From assembly GCA_003135995.1 (NCBI GenBank), contig PNBM01000292.1:6765-12116 (forward strand): a DNA stretch of 5,352 nucleotides, written 5' to 3'. The translations under genes were made by a program, and so were the position numbers. Shown one piece after another: positions 1-5,352 of the stretch; within the stretch, counting starts at the first letter, position 1; each line of letters begins with the position of its first letter. The notes beneath the pieces are model-generated. The model searched no databases. It was given only the letters and a program-made list of their open reading frames with translations, and had not been told where the DNA came from. The stretch comes from Ignavibacteriota bacterium (GTDB taxonomy: Bacteria > Bacteroidota > Ignavibacteria > Tepidaquicellales > Tepidaquicellaceae).

Positions 1-248
1 TTGAACTCGATTCCAAACTTTAAAAGATCATTTTCTATGGTTCTTCCTTTGTACGAGACACCAATATTAAAATTTGACATTATAGCTTTAGATTCAGCAA
101 GATTTTTTACTTTTGGATTCAGACCTTTTATTTTATCTAAATCGACAAGTATTATTCCCTTAGTCTGCAGAATACTTTCAACTCTTAGCGTATTATTAAA
201 CATTTCAAGTAATTCTCTGGGAATAGTTATTTTGTTAATTTTGTCCAT
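1..248 (-). CDS. Unrecognised protein, N-terminal 82 codons (3' end outside window)
   Basis: The minus strand reads open from an ATG at 248-246 to the window edge, giving 82 codons that begin MDKINKITIPRELLEMFNNT. I do not recognise the family. The visible part is soluble and mixed alpha/beta in character: a charged N-terminus, a likely helix around residues 11-25 (RELLEMFNNTLRVES), a hydrophobic strand-like stretch GIILVDLD at 31-38, and a Lys-rich section around 39-55. It shows no signal peptide, membrane segment, Cys motif or catalytic motif. The start is well supported: AAGGAAGG lies 4-5 bases upstream. Normal-looking lysine, glutamate and asparagine codons favour this frame over the hydrophobic frame on the opposite strand. 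It follows the small Cys-rich gene after 164 bases that hold a possible promoter and a structured leader, so it may be transcribed on its own. Existence of the gene is fairly sure; function is unknown. Confidence 0.72.
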   Translation of the reverse strand, partial: MDKINKITIPRELLEMFNNTLRVESILQTKGIILVDLDKIKGLNPKVKNLAESKAIMSNFNIGVSYKGRTIENDLLKFGIEF

Positions 249-252
249 ATTT

Positions 253-260
253 CCTTCCTT
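253..260 (-). promoter_or_regulatory. Ribosome-binding site of the 248 gene
   Basis: The minus strand reads AAGGAAGG here, ending 4 bases before the ATG at 248-246. It is a purine-rich Shine-Dalgarno-like site, and it fixes the start codon of a gene that would otherwise be overlooked because its stop lies outside the window. Confidence 0.6.
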
Positions 261-271
261 TTTTGATATTA

Positions 272-333
272 TGTCTGATATTTTATTTTATTTAAAAAGT
301 TACTCTTTATATCAGACAAAAAAGAGAAACTTT
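272..333 (-). promoter_or_regulatory. Candidate H-type pseudoknot in the leader of the 248 gene
   Basis: Two inverted repeats interlock. Stem 1 pairs 321-333 with 296-308 (13 positions, one U-U mismatch at 327/302). Its 12-base loop, 309-320, contains TGTCTGATAT in the minus-strand sense (318-309). That segment is a perfect 10-base complement of ATATCAGACA at 281-272, which lies between stem 1 and the ribosome-binding site. Read as minus-strand RNA this has the order of an H-type pseudoknot: stem 1 5' arm, 2-base loop, stem 2 5' arm, stem 1 3' arm, 14-base A-rich loop, stem 2 3' arm. Stem 2 ends 12 bases upstream of the AAGGAAGG site, so folding could influence translation. Alternatively stem 1 alone, followed by five U residues, could be a weak terminator for the Cys-rich gene. 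The pairing is seen in the sequence; the RNA fold and any function are inference. It matches no riboswitch class I recognise. Confidence 0.35.
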
Positions 334-357
334 ATTAAAGTATTCTTAATTTAGAGA

Positions 358-386
358 ATATTAATTTATTGAAATAAATATCTCAA
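358..386 (-). promoter_or_regulatory. Possible promoter for the 248 gene
   Basis: On the minus strand TTGAGA (386-381) is followed, after exactly 17 bases, by TAATAT (363-358). These match the sigma-70-type consensus at 5 of 6 and 4 of 6 positions. Transcription would start near 351, leaving a leader of about 100 bases that contains the candidate pseudoknot at 333-272. The surroundings are extremely AT-rich, so such matches arise easily by chance, and many Bacteroidota use a different -33/-7 promoter. Treat it as a candidate only. Confidence 0.28.
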
Positions 387-412
387 ATTTTCATTTATTA
401 CATTTTTATTTC

Positions 413-640
413 TCAATGACACCCTCTATCGTTCGTACACTCACACATAAAATCAGCATTTACTTTAGCTTTAATTTTTGTCAGAAGAGAGAAGCTCATA
501 AATTCTATTTTAATGTTTTTGAAATAACTAGATTTTTCATAACATTGATCGCATAAGACAATTGCATTATTTTGGCTGTTATCGCTAATATTAAATTTAT
601 AATAAACATTAAGATTATTTATTCTAGTGCAACGAACCAA
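413..640 (-). CDS. Small cysteine-rich hypothetical protein (75 aa), possible metal-binding protein
   Basis: The reading frame starts with TTG at 640-638 and stops at 413, coding for 75 residues. I recognise no family. Its notable feature is the Cys pattern: C4, a CDQC knuckle at C30-C33, then C66-E-C68 and a C74-H75 pair that ends the protein. A CxxC plus a second Cys/His cluster about 33 residues later could bind one zinc ion or iron, as in small zinc ribbons. That is inference, and the spacing of the second cluster (CxC, then five residues, then CH) is not a standard ribbon. The middle (residues 36-60) is Lys-rich with a helix-like MSFSLLTKIKAKV. There is no signal peptide, so it is probably cytoplasmic. 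The TTG start is chosen because AAAGGAGA lies 6-7 bases upstream and no ATG or GTG is available in frame before the stop at 685-683. It sits between the terminator-like repeat at 829-907 and the unrecognised gene starting at 248, with 164 bases between the two small genes. Confidence 0.62.
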   Translation of the reverse strand: MVRCTRINNLNVYYKFNISDNSQNNAIVLCDQCYEKSSYFKNIKIEFMSFSLLTKIKAKVNADFMCECTNDRGCH

Positions 641-646
641 TTTAAA

Positions 647-654
647 TCTCCTTT
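647..654 (-). promoter_or_regulatory. Ribosome-binding site selecting a TTG start
   Basis: The minus strand reads AAAGGAGA, with the AGGAG core at 652-648 and 7 bases between the core and the TTG at 640. This strong site is the main evidence that the 75-residue Cys-rich frame is a real gene and begins at the rare TTG. Confidence 0.6.
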
Positions 655-828
655 CCCCTTTAATTATTTTAATGATTATTTGTCAAGAAATATGATATAG
701 CCTACTTATTAATTTATATTTTCGTGTAATAATTATTAAAATAATTTTATGAACTCTTATTAAGAATCTTAGATATATTAATTACGTTTTATTTTGAATT
801 TTTATATTTATATAAAAACATTATTTTA

Positions 829-907
829 AATAAAAGAGCGGAATAATCCATATTATGGATTTTCTTTTATCGTGGCAACGATCAAGGAGCAACTCCGCTC
901 TTTTATT
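829..907 (-). terminator. Long branched inverted repeat, probable bidirectional terminator
   Basis: A perfect 14-bp stem pairs 829-842 with 894-907. Its inner half is GC-rich (GAGCGGA / TCCGCTC) and its outer half is A/T, giving a run TTTTATTT on the minus strand after the stem and TTTTATTATT on the plus strand. It starts about 50 bases after the stop of the propeller gene at 959, so it most likely ends that transcript. It could also work from the other side. The 51-base interior is unusual for an intrinsic terminator and contains two further hairpins: 845-851 with 855-861 (7 bp, 3-base loop) and 869-873 with 878-882 (5 bp, 4-base loop). The drawn fold is thus a closed three-way junction. A third small hairpin (GGAG at 886-889 with CTCC at 893-896) would compete with the inner end of the main stem. 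Confidence 0.55.
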
Positions 908-958
908 ATTCACACTATGAAATTACTATTCCATAGTATCAAGAATCATACAATACTA

Positions 959-2977
959 TTATTTAATTAATACCATTTTCTTTGTTTGTATAATATTACC
1001 TGCTTTCAAACTATAAAAATATATTCCACTCGGTAAATTTGAACCATCAAATGACACTGAATAATTACCGGGCTTTTTATATTCGTTTACGATTTTCATT
1101 ATCCCTCTACCCAATAAATCAAATATTGAAATTGTTACAAATACATCCCGAGGAATATCATATTTAATAGTAGTGGCCGGATTAAATGGATTCGGATAAT
1201 TCTGATATAAAAAATATTTATTCGGAATTGTAGTAGAAATATTATTAACAGAAATCGTCTCTGAATATAATCTTTTCCAAACACTATATTCCATAGTACC
1301 TAAAAATAAATAATTATTTAGAATTAAAACCGGACCGGCCTGAATTGAACTTAATCCCTGATTTTTATTTAACCACGTAATTCCATTGTTTGTTGATAGA
1401 TAAATACCAAAATTCATTACACAAGCAAAAATATTTCCCCCTTCTGCGAAAAGATTAGTTACATTTAATCCACTAAAACCCGTCAAGGTCCAGCTAATTC
1501 CATTGTTTGTTGATTTATATAATCCACCGCTATTGCCTGCAAACATAGTTGTACCATTTACAGCAAAATATTGTGTATTAATTTGGGGATTAATCGTAGT
1601 CCAACTCGCTCCATCATTCGTTGAAAGATAAAACCCATTACCTCCTGCGTAGATATTATTTCCGTTTATATATAAAGCTTCTATTCCTTTATTATTCAAA
1701 GGAGTTTGGTTCCAGTTCAAACCATTATTTGTGGATTTATAAACTCCTTGTCCTTCCGTACCGGCATAAATATCATTCCCTTTCTGTGCCATACTGTGTG
1801 AATAATTATATATTGAAGTATGCAACCAATTCACACCATCGTCCGAAGTATAAACTAAACCATCATCATTACTAGCAAATACATTTCCATTTATCTCTTT
1901 AAGCAAAACAGTCATTCCAGAATGCATAGACGTTTGCAACCAGCTATCACCAAAATTAGTAGATATATAAATGCCATTATCCCATGTTCCTGCAAATAAC
2001 GTATTATTCTTATTTGCTAAAGCAGATACATTTTTAATCTTCAAAGGAGATTGTGTCCAATCTATTCCATTATTTGTAGAAATATATAAACCATATAATT
2101 GTGTTCCCGCATAAATATTGTTGCCTTCAGCAAACAGACTTTGTACTATTCTATTATTTAATGATGTTTGCGACCAATTTAATCCATTATTTGTGGAAAT
2201 ATATACTCCGTAATTTGTTCCTGCATAAAAATTATTTCCTGAAACGGATAAACTGCTAACGGCAATTCCTGTTATTTCTGTATGTATCCAGCTATTTCCA
2301 CTATCACTTGATACATTTAAACCATTATTAACTGTTCCAGCAAATAAATTATTTTCACAAAAGGCAAGAGAAAGAACAGCCGAATTACTAAACCCATTTT
2401 GCGACCAGGTTGTACCAAGATTTGTTGATTTGAAAATTCCAACATCTGTTCCAGCATATATCGTATTCCCACTCGCAGCAATAGAAAACACTAAACTTTG
2501 ATTATTAATAATTTTCTGTGCCCAATTTGTACCATTATTTGATGATATATAAACACTATGTTCGGTTGTTCCCGCAATTAAATAATCTCCGTCCACAACG
2601 ATACAATTAACACTTATCGGATTTAAAGCTATTTGCATAAAGGTCTTTCCGCTATCTATAGATAATCCAATGCCGTAACAATTTAATCCTGCAAAAATTA
2701 AATTATCTTTAGCAAGATAACATAATGTAGATAGATTTCCTAATTTCCAATTTAATCCATTATCAATAGAATAATAAGTATAACCGTCAACTCCAACATC
2801 AATAGTGTTAAAATATTTCCCAACCGAAAATATTGTTGCTCCATAGGGACCATTAGTTTGTATCCATTGTGAGTAGGAATATTCAGAAATAAATAAACTC
2901 AAAAATAAAAATATTATATATTTGAGGACATTTCTATTCGATCTTTTATTAAAAATGTAACAAAATAATTTTTTCAA
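959..2977 (-). CDS. Secreted Asp-box beta-propeller protein with T9SS type A sorting domain (672 aa)
   Basis: Complete gene for an exported protein. Residues 1-36 form a Sec signal peptide: basic start MKKLF and KRSNR, hydrophobic core IIFLFLSLFI at 21-30, likely cleavage after S-Y-S36. Residues from about 40 to 575 are tandem repeats of 36-39 residues. Each carries an N/D-x-IYAGT-like strand followed by an Asp-box of form S-T-N-N-G-x-x-W. Boxes begin at residues 70, 106, 145, 184, 223, 261, 300, 339, 377, 415, 452, 489 and 528. A 14th unit (LFLGT at 557-561, then VWKRL) has lost its box. Residues 586-672 are the T9SS type A sorting domain (QNYPNPFNP, LLGR, SGIYFY, terminal MVLIK), which sends the protein across the outer membrane and is normally removed or anchored at the surface. 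Asp-box folds occur in sialidases, glycosidases and binding proteins, but I see no catalytic signature, so a binding or structural role is possible and the ligand is unknown. The start is TTG, directly preceded by an in-frame TAA, and no clear Shine-Dalgarno site is visible. Confidence 0.92.
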   Translation of the reverse strand: MKKLFCYIFNKRSNRNVLKYIIFLFLSLFISEYSYSQWIQTNGPYGATIFSVGKYFNTIDVGVDGYTYYSIDNGLNWKLGNLSTLCYLAKDNLIFAGLNCYGIGLSIDSGKTFMQIALNPISVNCIVVDGDYLIAGTTEHSVYISSNNGTNWAQKIINNQSLVFSIAASGNTIYAGTDVGIFKSTNLGTTWSQNGFSNSAVLSLAFCENNLFAGTVNNGLNVSSDSGNSWIHTEITGIAVSSLSVSGNNFYAGTNYGVYISTNNGLNWSQTSLNNRIVQSLFAEGNNIYAGTQLYGLYISTNNGIDWTQSPLKIKNVSALANKNNTLFAGTWDNGIYISTNFGDSWLQTSMHSGMTVLLKEINGNVFASNDDGLVYTSDDGVNWLHTSIYNYSHSMAQKGNDIYAGTEGQGVYKSTNNGLNWNQTPLNNKGIEALYINGNNIYAGGNGFYLSTNDGASWTTINPQINTQYFAVNGTTMFAGNSGGLYKSTNNGISWTLTGFSGLNVTNLFAEGGNIFACVMNFGIYLSTNNGITWLNKNQGLSSIQAGPVLILNNYLFLGTMEYSVWKRLYSETISVNNISTTIPNKYFLYQNYPNPFNPATTIKYDIPRDVFVTISIFDLLGRGIMKIVNEYKKPGNYSVSFDGSNLPSGIYFYSLKAGNIIQTKKMVLIK
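1268..2860 (-). repeat. Tandem Asp-box repeat block, 13 clear units plus one degenerate
   Basis: This is the DNA coding for residues 40-570 of the 672-residue protein, built of units of 108-117 bases. Asp-box starts are 36, 39, 39, 39, 38, 39, 39, 38, 38, 37, 37 and 39 residues apart. The boxes are nearly uniform (STNNG followed by LNW, IDW, ISW or ITW in many). Deviating copies are number 2 (SIDSGKTF, Phe for Trp), number 8 (STNFGDSW), number 9 (TSDDGVNW) and the boxless unit 14. One unit is long enough for a single four-stranded blade, so 14 blades would fit two seven-bladed propellers; that count is inference. Confidence 0.8.
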
Positions 2978-3189
2978 TTATTATACAATATAATTTTAGT
3001 TTTAAAAATTTGAAATCACAAGAACAGCTTGACTACAAAATTATAATATCCGGGGAGCCATTACAATCTAACAATAATAAACTCCCCTTTATTTTTCGCT
3101 AAATATTATAATACGATTTATTAAATTAATATATTCTAAAAGAGCATTTATTTTTTAAAAAAGAAATTCATTTTTTTATATAGTTGAAT
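2978..3189. other. Spacer between the two T9SS cargo genes
   Basis: This is 212 bases of very AT-rich sequence with no supported gene. It contains the GC-rich hairpin at 3052-3087 and an A/T-only palindrome TTTTTTAAAAAA at 3151-3162, shortly after the stop of the upstream gene. I see no convincing promoter: a TATAAT on the minus strand at 2985-2980 lies only two bases from the TTG start, too close for ordinary initiation. The 9-mer TAAAAGAGC at 3137-3145 also occurs at 831-839, in the terminator-like repeat after the next gene, but here it has no pairing partner. Confidence 0.5.
3052..3087. terminator. GC-rich hairpin, possible terminator-like element
   Basis: GGGGAG at 3052-3057 pairs perfectly with CTCCCC at 3082-3087 around a 24-base AT-rich loop. 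It is the most GC-rich spot in the spacer. The T-rich tail (TTTATTTTT, 3088-3096) lies on the plus-strand side, which suits a plus-strand terminator, yet no plus-strand gene precedes it. On the minus strand it falls 100-140 bases after the stop of the upstream cargo gene and 75-110 bases before the start of the next, without a T-run after it. It may therefore be a leader hairpin or a factor-dependent end rather than a classic terminator. Confidence 0.3.
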
Positions 3190-5352
3190 TTATTTTATTA
3201 AAACCATTTTCTTTGTTTGCACAAAATTGTTTGATTGTATTCGATAAAAATAAATTCCGCTCGCAAAATTTTGCCCGTTAAATGTTGCTGAGTAATATCC
3301 TGCTTTCAGATTCTCATTTACTAATTTTATTAATTCTCTTCCTAATAAGTCATAAATCTTAATTGTTACTAACCCATCCTGAGGAATTCCATATTTAATT
3401 GTTGTAGTTGGATTAAAAGGATTCGGATAATTCTGAGACAAACTATAAACTTTTGGAATATTAGTTAATTTATTATGGATATTTATATCATTTTTATAAA
3501 ACACTTTCCTTTTATAATTATGTGGATTATCTCCGCCTGAATAAACTTCGTCAGGAGAATATACATTACAAGCAGTATAATTTACTCCATTTTCAAAAGA
3601 TGAAGAATCTATTAATAATTGAACATAAAAACTATCTCTGTCGCCGAGTCCTCTATCGAATACGTAACCTCTTAAATATTCGGATTCTATTGAGTCCGAT
3701 AAATGTATTGTATCTCTAAATAAAGTACAGATTAATTCTGAGTTGGATTTTCTTAGTAGATTTACAAAAAACCTTTTTTCCAAAAATTGTGTCTCAGAAT
3801 TATTTGCGTAATATCCGTTTCCGCCCAATATAAGAGTATCTCCTGGACCAAGACTGAAAGGTGCCGAAATCATTGTACTATTAAAATCCGCAAAATTTGT
3901 TATACTTGTTTGATTAACAGGCAACTGGGAAATATCCGTGTTTCTGACAAGAACAGGTCCAAGGTCAAAGCTATAATTTGTATTTTCTTCTCTTATTATT
4001 CCAACAAGATTATCATTAATATAAGGTAAAGTTCCACCAGATACTGTGAATGATTGTTTACTTATATTATATAGAGAACCTGATTGGGCTAATGTCATAA
4101 GTTTTAGAGAAGAATTTGGTAAACTTGAACCAGAAAATGTTCCTCTGATGAGTTTAGCATCGGTCACATTAAATTGCCATGGATTACAAACTCCAGGCCC
4201 ATTATTTAAATATGCATATTGCCTATATTGATTATCAAACGAAAAATTAACAATAAAGGCTGGCCAGTTTCTGTTTCCTTCAACGTTAGGATTATGTTGT
4301 AAATGCCCATAAGAATTATAAATTATAGGAGTACTCCAATGATCTGTATTATCTTGATTTGTATATCTGTACGTTACAAGAATCGGATAATCATAAATTG
4401 TAATATAATTATCTTCATTATTTATAATAACCGGCACAGACCTGAGTTTATAACCTTGATATGCAATTATAGGTAAACCATTTCTTAACGATATATCAGG
4501 TGAAAATCTGCTTTGTTGATTATTATCATTAGAAGATACAATTTCTTCATTAATTATTACACTTTGATCTACTCCAAATGTATCACCTATTCCCAAATCG
4601 CCTAAAATTAAATCTTCCCTATAATAAATAATATTATTTATTACATATGCAAAATGTAACTTATAACCATTGTACCACCCATATTCTGTATTATACCTAG
4701 TGGGATCGGCAGTAACAGAAAAATCTGTAAGATTAGCATTATCGGCTACTGTAAAATTCTGGATATTTCCTTCAAAACATGTTGTAATAACAATTTTTTT
4801 ACCTGAAGCTCCAGATGGTTCAAGGTGTGGAACTACTATCAAATAATAATAAGGATCATAAATATCAAAACCACTGTAGAAAGAAGCGAAAATTCTTGGT
4901 TTAGATTTAAAATCGGAACTTGCGCCGAAAGATACGATAGTTCCATCAGTATGTCCTTTCAAATTAGTAGTAAGCTCTAGTTTACGCCAAAATATATCTG
5001 AACCGAAATCATTTCGAATGGCAACTTTTAACTTTAATTGATTTCCCTCTAATCGTTGCCAAGTAGCAGCTATATTCCTTCCATTGTCATTTTGACCAAA
5101 TGGTCTCGCCAAATTATTTAATGTTCTTAACTCACAAATTGAAGGACAGGAATTATTATCTGCAGTTTTTTCGTTTGGTAGAAAAGTTGCATATTCCGAT
5201 CCGCCATTAACAACTTCTTCTTTTGAAAAATTATTTCCACCATCTGTTGAACGGGAATAAAAAATACCGCCAATACTTTCGTGAATTTGATGGATAGTGC
5301 CAATGGTATCTTGAAGACATCTTGTTTGTGGCGAATTATTAGATGCATTTGG
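3190..5352 (-). CDS. Large secreted sialidase-like/Asp-box protein with T9SS type A sorting domain (5' truncated)
   Basis: The minus-strand frame that stops at 3190 is open without interruption to the window edge, giving 720 visible residues; start codon and signal peptide lie outside. A TTG at 5112-5110 could be taken as a start, but coding clearly continues upstream of it. That upstream part includes an Asp-box S-T-D-G-G-N-N-F at visible residues 35-42, preceded by IFYSRS as in sialidase-type propellers. Further propeller-like segments follow, for example GRNIAATWQR near 91-100 and SPDISLRNGLPIIAYQG near 284-300, with many aromatic beta-strand stretches. Residues about 430-620 are beta-rich and unassigned. 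Residues 633-720 are the T9SS type A sorting domain (QNYPNPFNP, IKYGIP, LLGR, SGIYFY, MVLIK at the end), so the protein should cross the outer membrane by T9SS. No catalytic residues of sialidases can be assigned with confidence, so the enzymatic role is open. The next gene downstream is another T9SS cargo after 212 bases; its sorting domain is closely similar. Confidence 0.88.
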   Translation of the reverse strand, partial: PNASNNSPQTRCLQDTIGTIHQIHESIGGIFYSRSTDGGNNFSKEEVVNGGSEYATFLPNEKTADNNSCPSICELRTLNNLARPFGQNDNGRNIAATWQRLEGNQLKLKVAIRNDFGSDIFWRKLELTTNLKGHTDGTIVSFGASSDFKSKPRIFASFYSGFDIYDPYYYLIVVPHLEPSGASGKKIVITTCFEGNIQNFTVADNANLTDFSVTADPTRYNTEYGWYNGYKLHFAYVINNIIYYREDLILGDLGIGDTFGVDQSVIINEEIVSSNDNNQQSRFSPDISLRNGLPIIAYQGYKLRSVPVIINNEDNYITIYDYPILVTYRYTNQDNTDHWSTPIIYNSYGHLQHNPNVEGNRNWPAFIVNFSFDNQYRQYAYLNNGPGVCNPWQFNVTDAKLIRGTFSGSSLPNSSLKLMTLAQSGSLYNISKQSFTVSGGTLPYINDNLVGIIREENTNYSFDLGPVLVRNTDISQLPVNQTSITNFADFNSTMISAPFSLGPGDTLILGGNGYYANNSETQFLEKRFFVNLLRKSNSELICTLFRDTIHLSDSIESEYLRGYVFDRGLGDRDSFYVQLLIDSSSFENGVNYTACNVYSPDEVYSGGDNPHNYKRKVFYKNDINIHNKLTNIPKVYSLSQNYPNPFNPTTTIKYGIPQDGLVTIKIYDLLGRELIKLVNENLKAGYYSATFNGQNFASGIYFYRIQSNNFVQTKKMVLIK

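Larger units (their letters stand above)
641..958. other. 318-base intergenic region
   Basis: No gene is supported in this spacer. It holds the ribosome-binding site of the Cys-rich gene (647-654), a very AT-rich stretch at about 687-828 in which I see no convincing ORF, promoter or repeat, the branched inverted repeat at 829-907, and a small hairpin at 914-937 (ACTATG pairing with CATAGT, 12-base loop) just after the stop of the propeller gene. No mobile-element ends or target-site duplications beyond trivial AT matches are visible. Confidence 0.6.

Noticed and set aside
272..333. Type III toxin-antitoxin locus (RNA pseudoknot antitoxin before a toxin)
   Set aside because: The RNA is not tandemly repeated as expected for that class, there is no terminator between it and the gene, and the visible residues do not resemble ToxN-type toxins.
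1..354. Plus-strand frame of 117 codons with hydrophobic stretches, as if a small membrane protein
   Set aside because: It overlaps the minus-strand gene that has an ATG and a strong ribosome-binding site. Its Leu/Ile/Ser/Phe-rich composition is what the complement of AT-rich coding DNA gives, and its TTG start sits at the window edge without visible support.
658..686. Perfect TTGACA (686-681 on the minus strand) as the -35 box of the Cys-rich gene
   Set aside because: At 16-18 bases downstream there is only ATTAAA, TTAAAG or TAAAGG, and such a promoter would start transcription at or within the ribosome-binding site at 647-654.
829..907. Miniature transposable element with 14-bp terminal inverted repeats
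   Set aside because: No target-site duplication beyond trivial ATTATT is present, no second copy is in the window, and the position after a stop codon with T-runs suits a terminator better.
1621..1875. Plus-strand frame opposite the propeller repeats
   Set aside because: It lies within a clear gene on the other strand, and its His/Tyr/Leu-rich product reflects antisense reading of repeat DNA.
1268..2860. Regular repeats as a CRISPR array or minisatellite
   Set aside because: The periodicity is explained by 36-39 residue protein units in one open frame, and the repeat units are divergent along their whole length.
3522..4231. Three plus-strand frames opposite the large truncated gene
   Set aside because: All lie inside an uninterrupted minus-strand coding frame with recognisable domains, and none has a family signature or ribosome-binding site that outweighs it.
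5127..5348. Minus-strand frame of 73 codons at the window edge
   Set aside because: It is out of frame with the 3190 gene, whose own frame is open across the same stretch and codes for an Asp-box.

Overview
The window is strongly AT-rich and every gene I can support lies on the minus strand. Two large genes end in an almost identical C-terminal module (QNYPNPFNP, then IKY.IP, LLGR, SGIYFY and a terminal QTKKMVLIK). This is the type A sorting domain of the type IX secretion system (T9SS), found in Bacteroidota, Ignavibacteriota and relatives. The QNYPNPFNP wording, the Asp-box propellers and the low GC fit an Ignavibacteria-like member of that group best. That placement is inference, since the window has no phylogenetic marker.

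Layout, read in the direction of transcription from high to low coordinates. (1) 5352-3190 is a 5'-truncated gene for a large secreted protein. It has one sialidase-type Asp-box near the visible N-terminus and a T9SS sorting domain at the C-terminus. (2) 3189-2978 is an AT-rich spacer with one GC-rich hairpin. (3) 2977-959 is a complete 672-residue secreted protein: signal peptide, 13 Asp-box repeats at a 36-39 residue period plus a degenerate 14th, then a T9SS sorting domain. (4) 958-641 is a spacer holding a long branched inverted repeat, probably the terminator of gene 3. (5) 640-413 is a small cysteine-rich protein with a TTG start and a good ribosome-binding site. (6) 412-249 is a leader with a promoter-like pair of boxes and two interlocking inverted repeats that could fold as an H-type pseudoknot. 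(7) 248 to beyond position 1 is the first 82 codons of an unrecognised gene with a strong AAGGAAGG ribosome-binding site.

The two large proteins look like a local pair of exported beta-propeller cargoes, carried through the inner membrane by Sec and across the outer membrane by T9SS. Nothing here shows their substrate. The two small genes look like a separate unit of unknown function. The least ordinary signals are the possible pseudoknot just upstream of the last gene and the regular 14-unit propeller with DNA-level repeat identity. I do not see a defence system, mobile element, CRISPR array, tRNA or rRNA.
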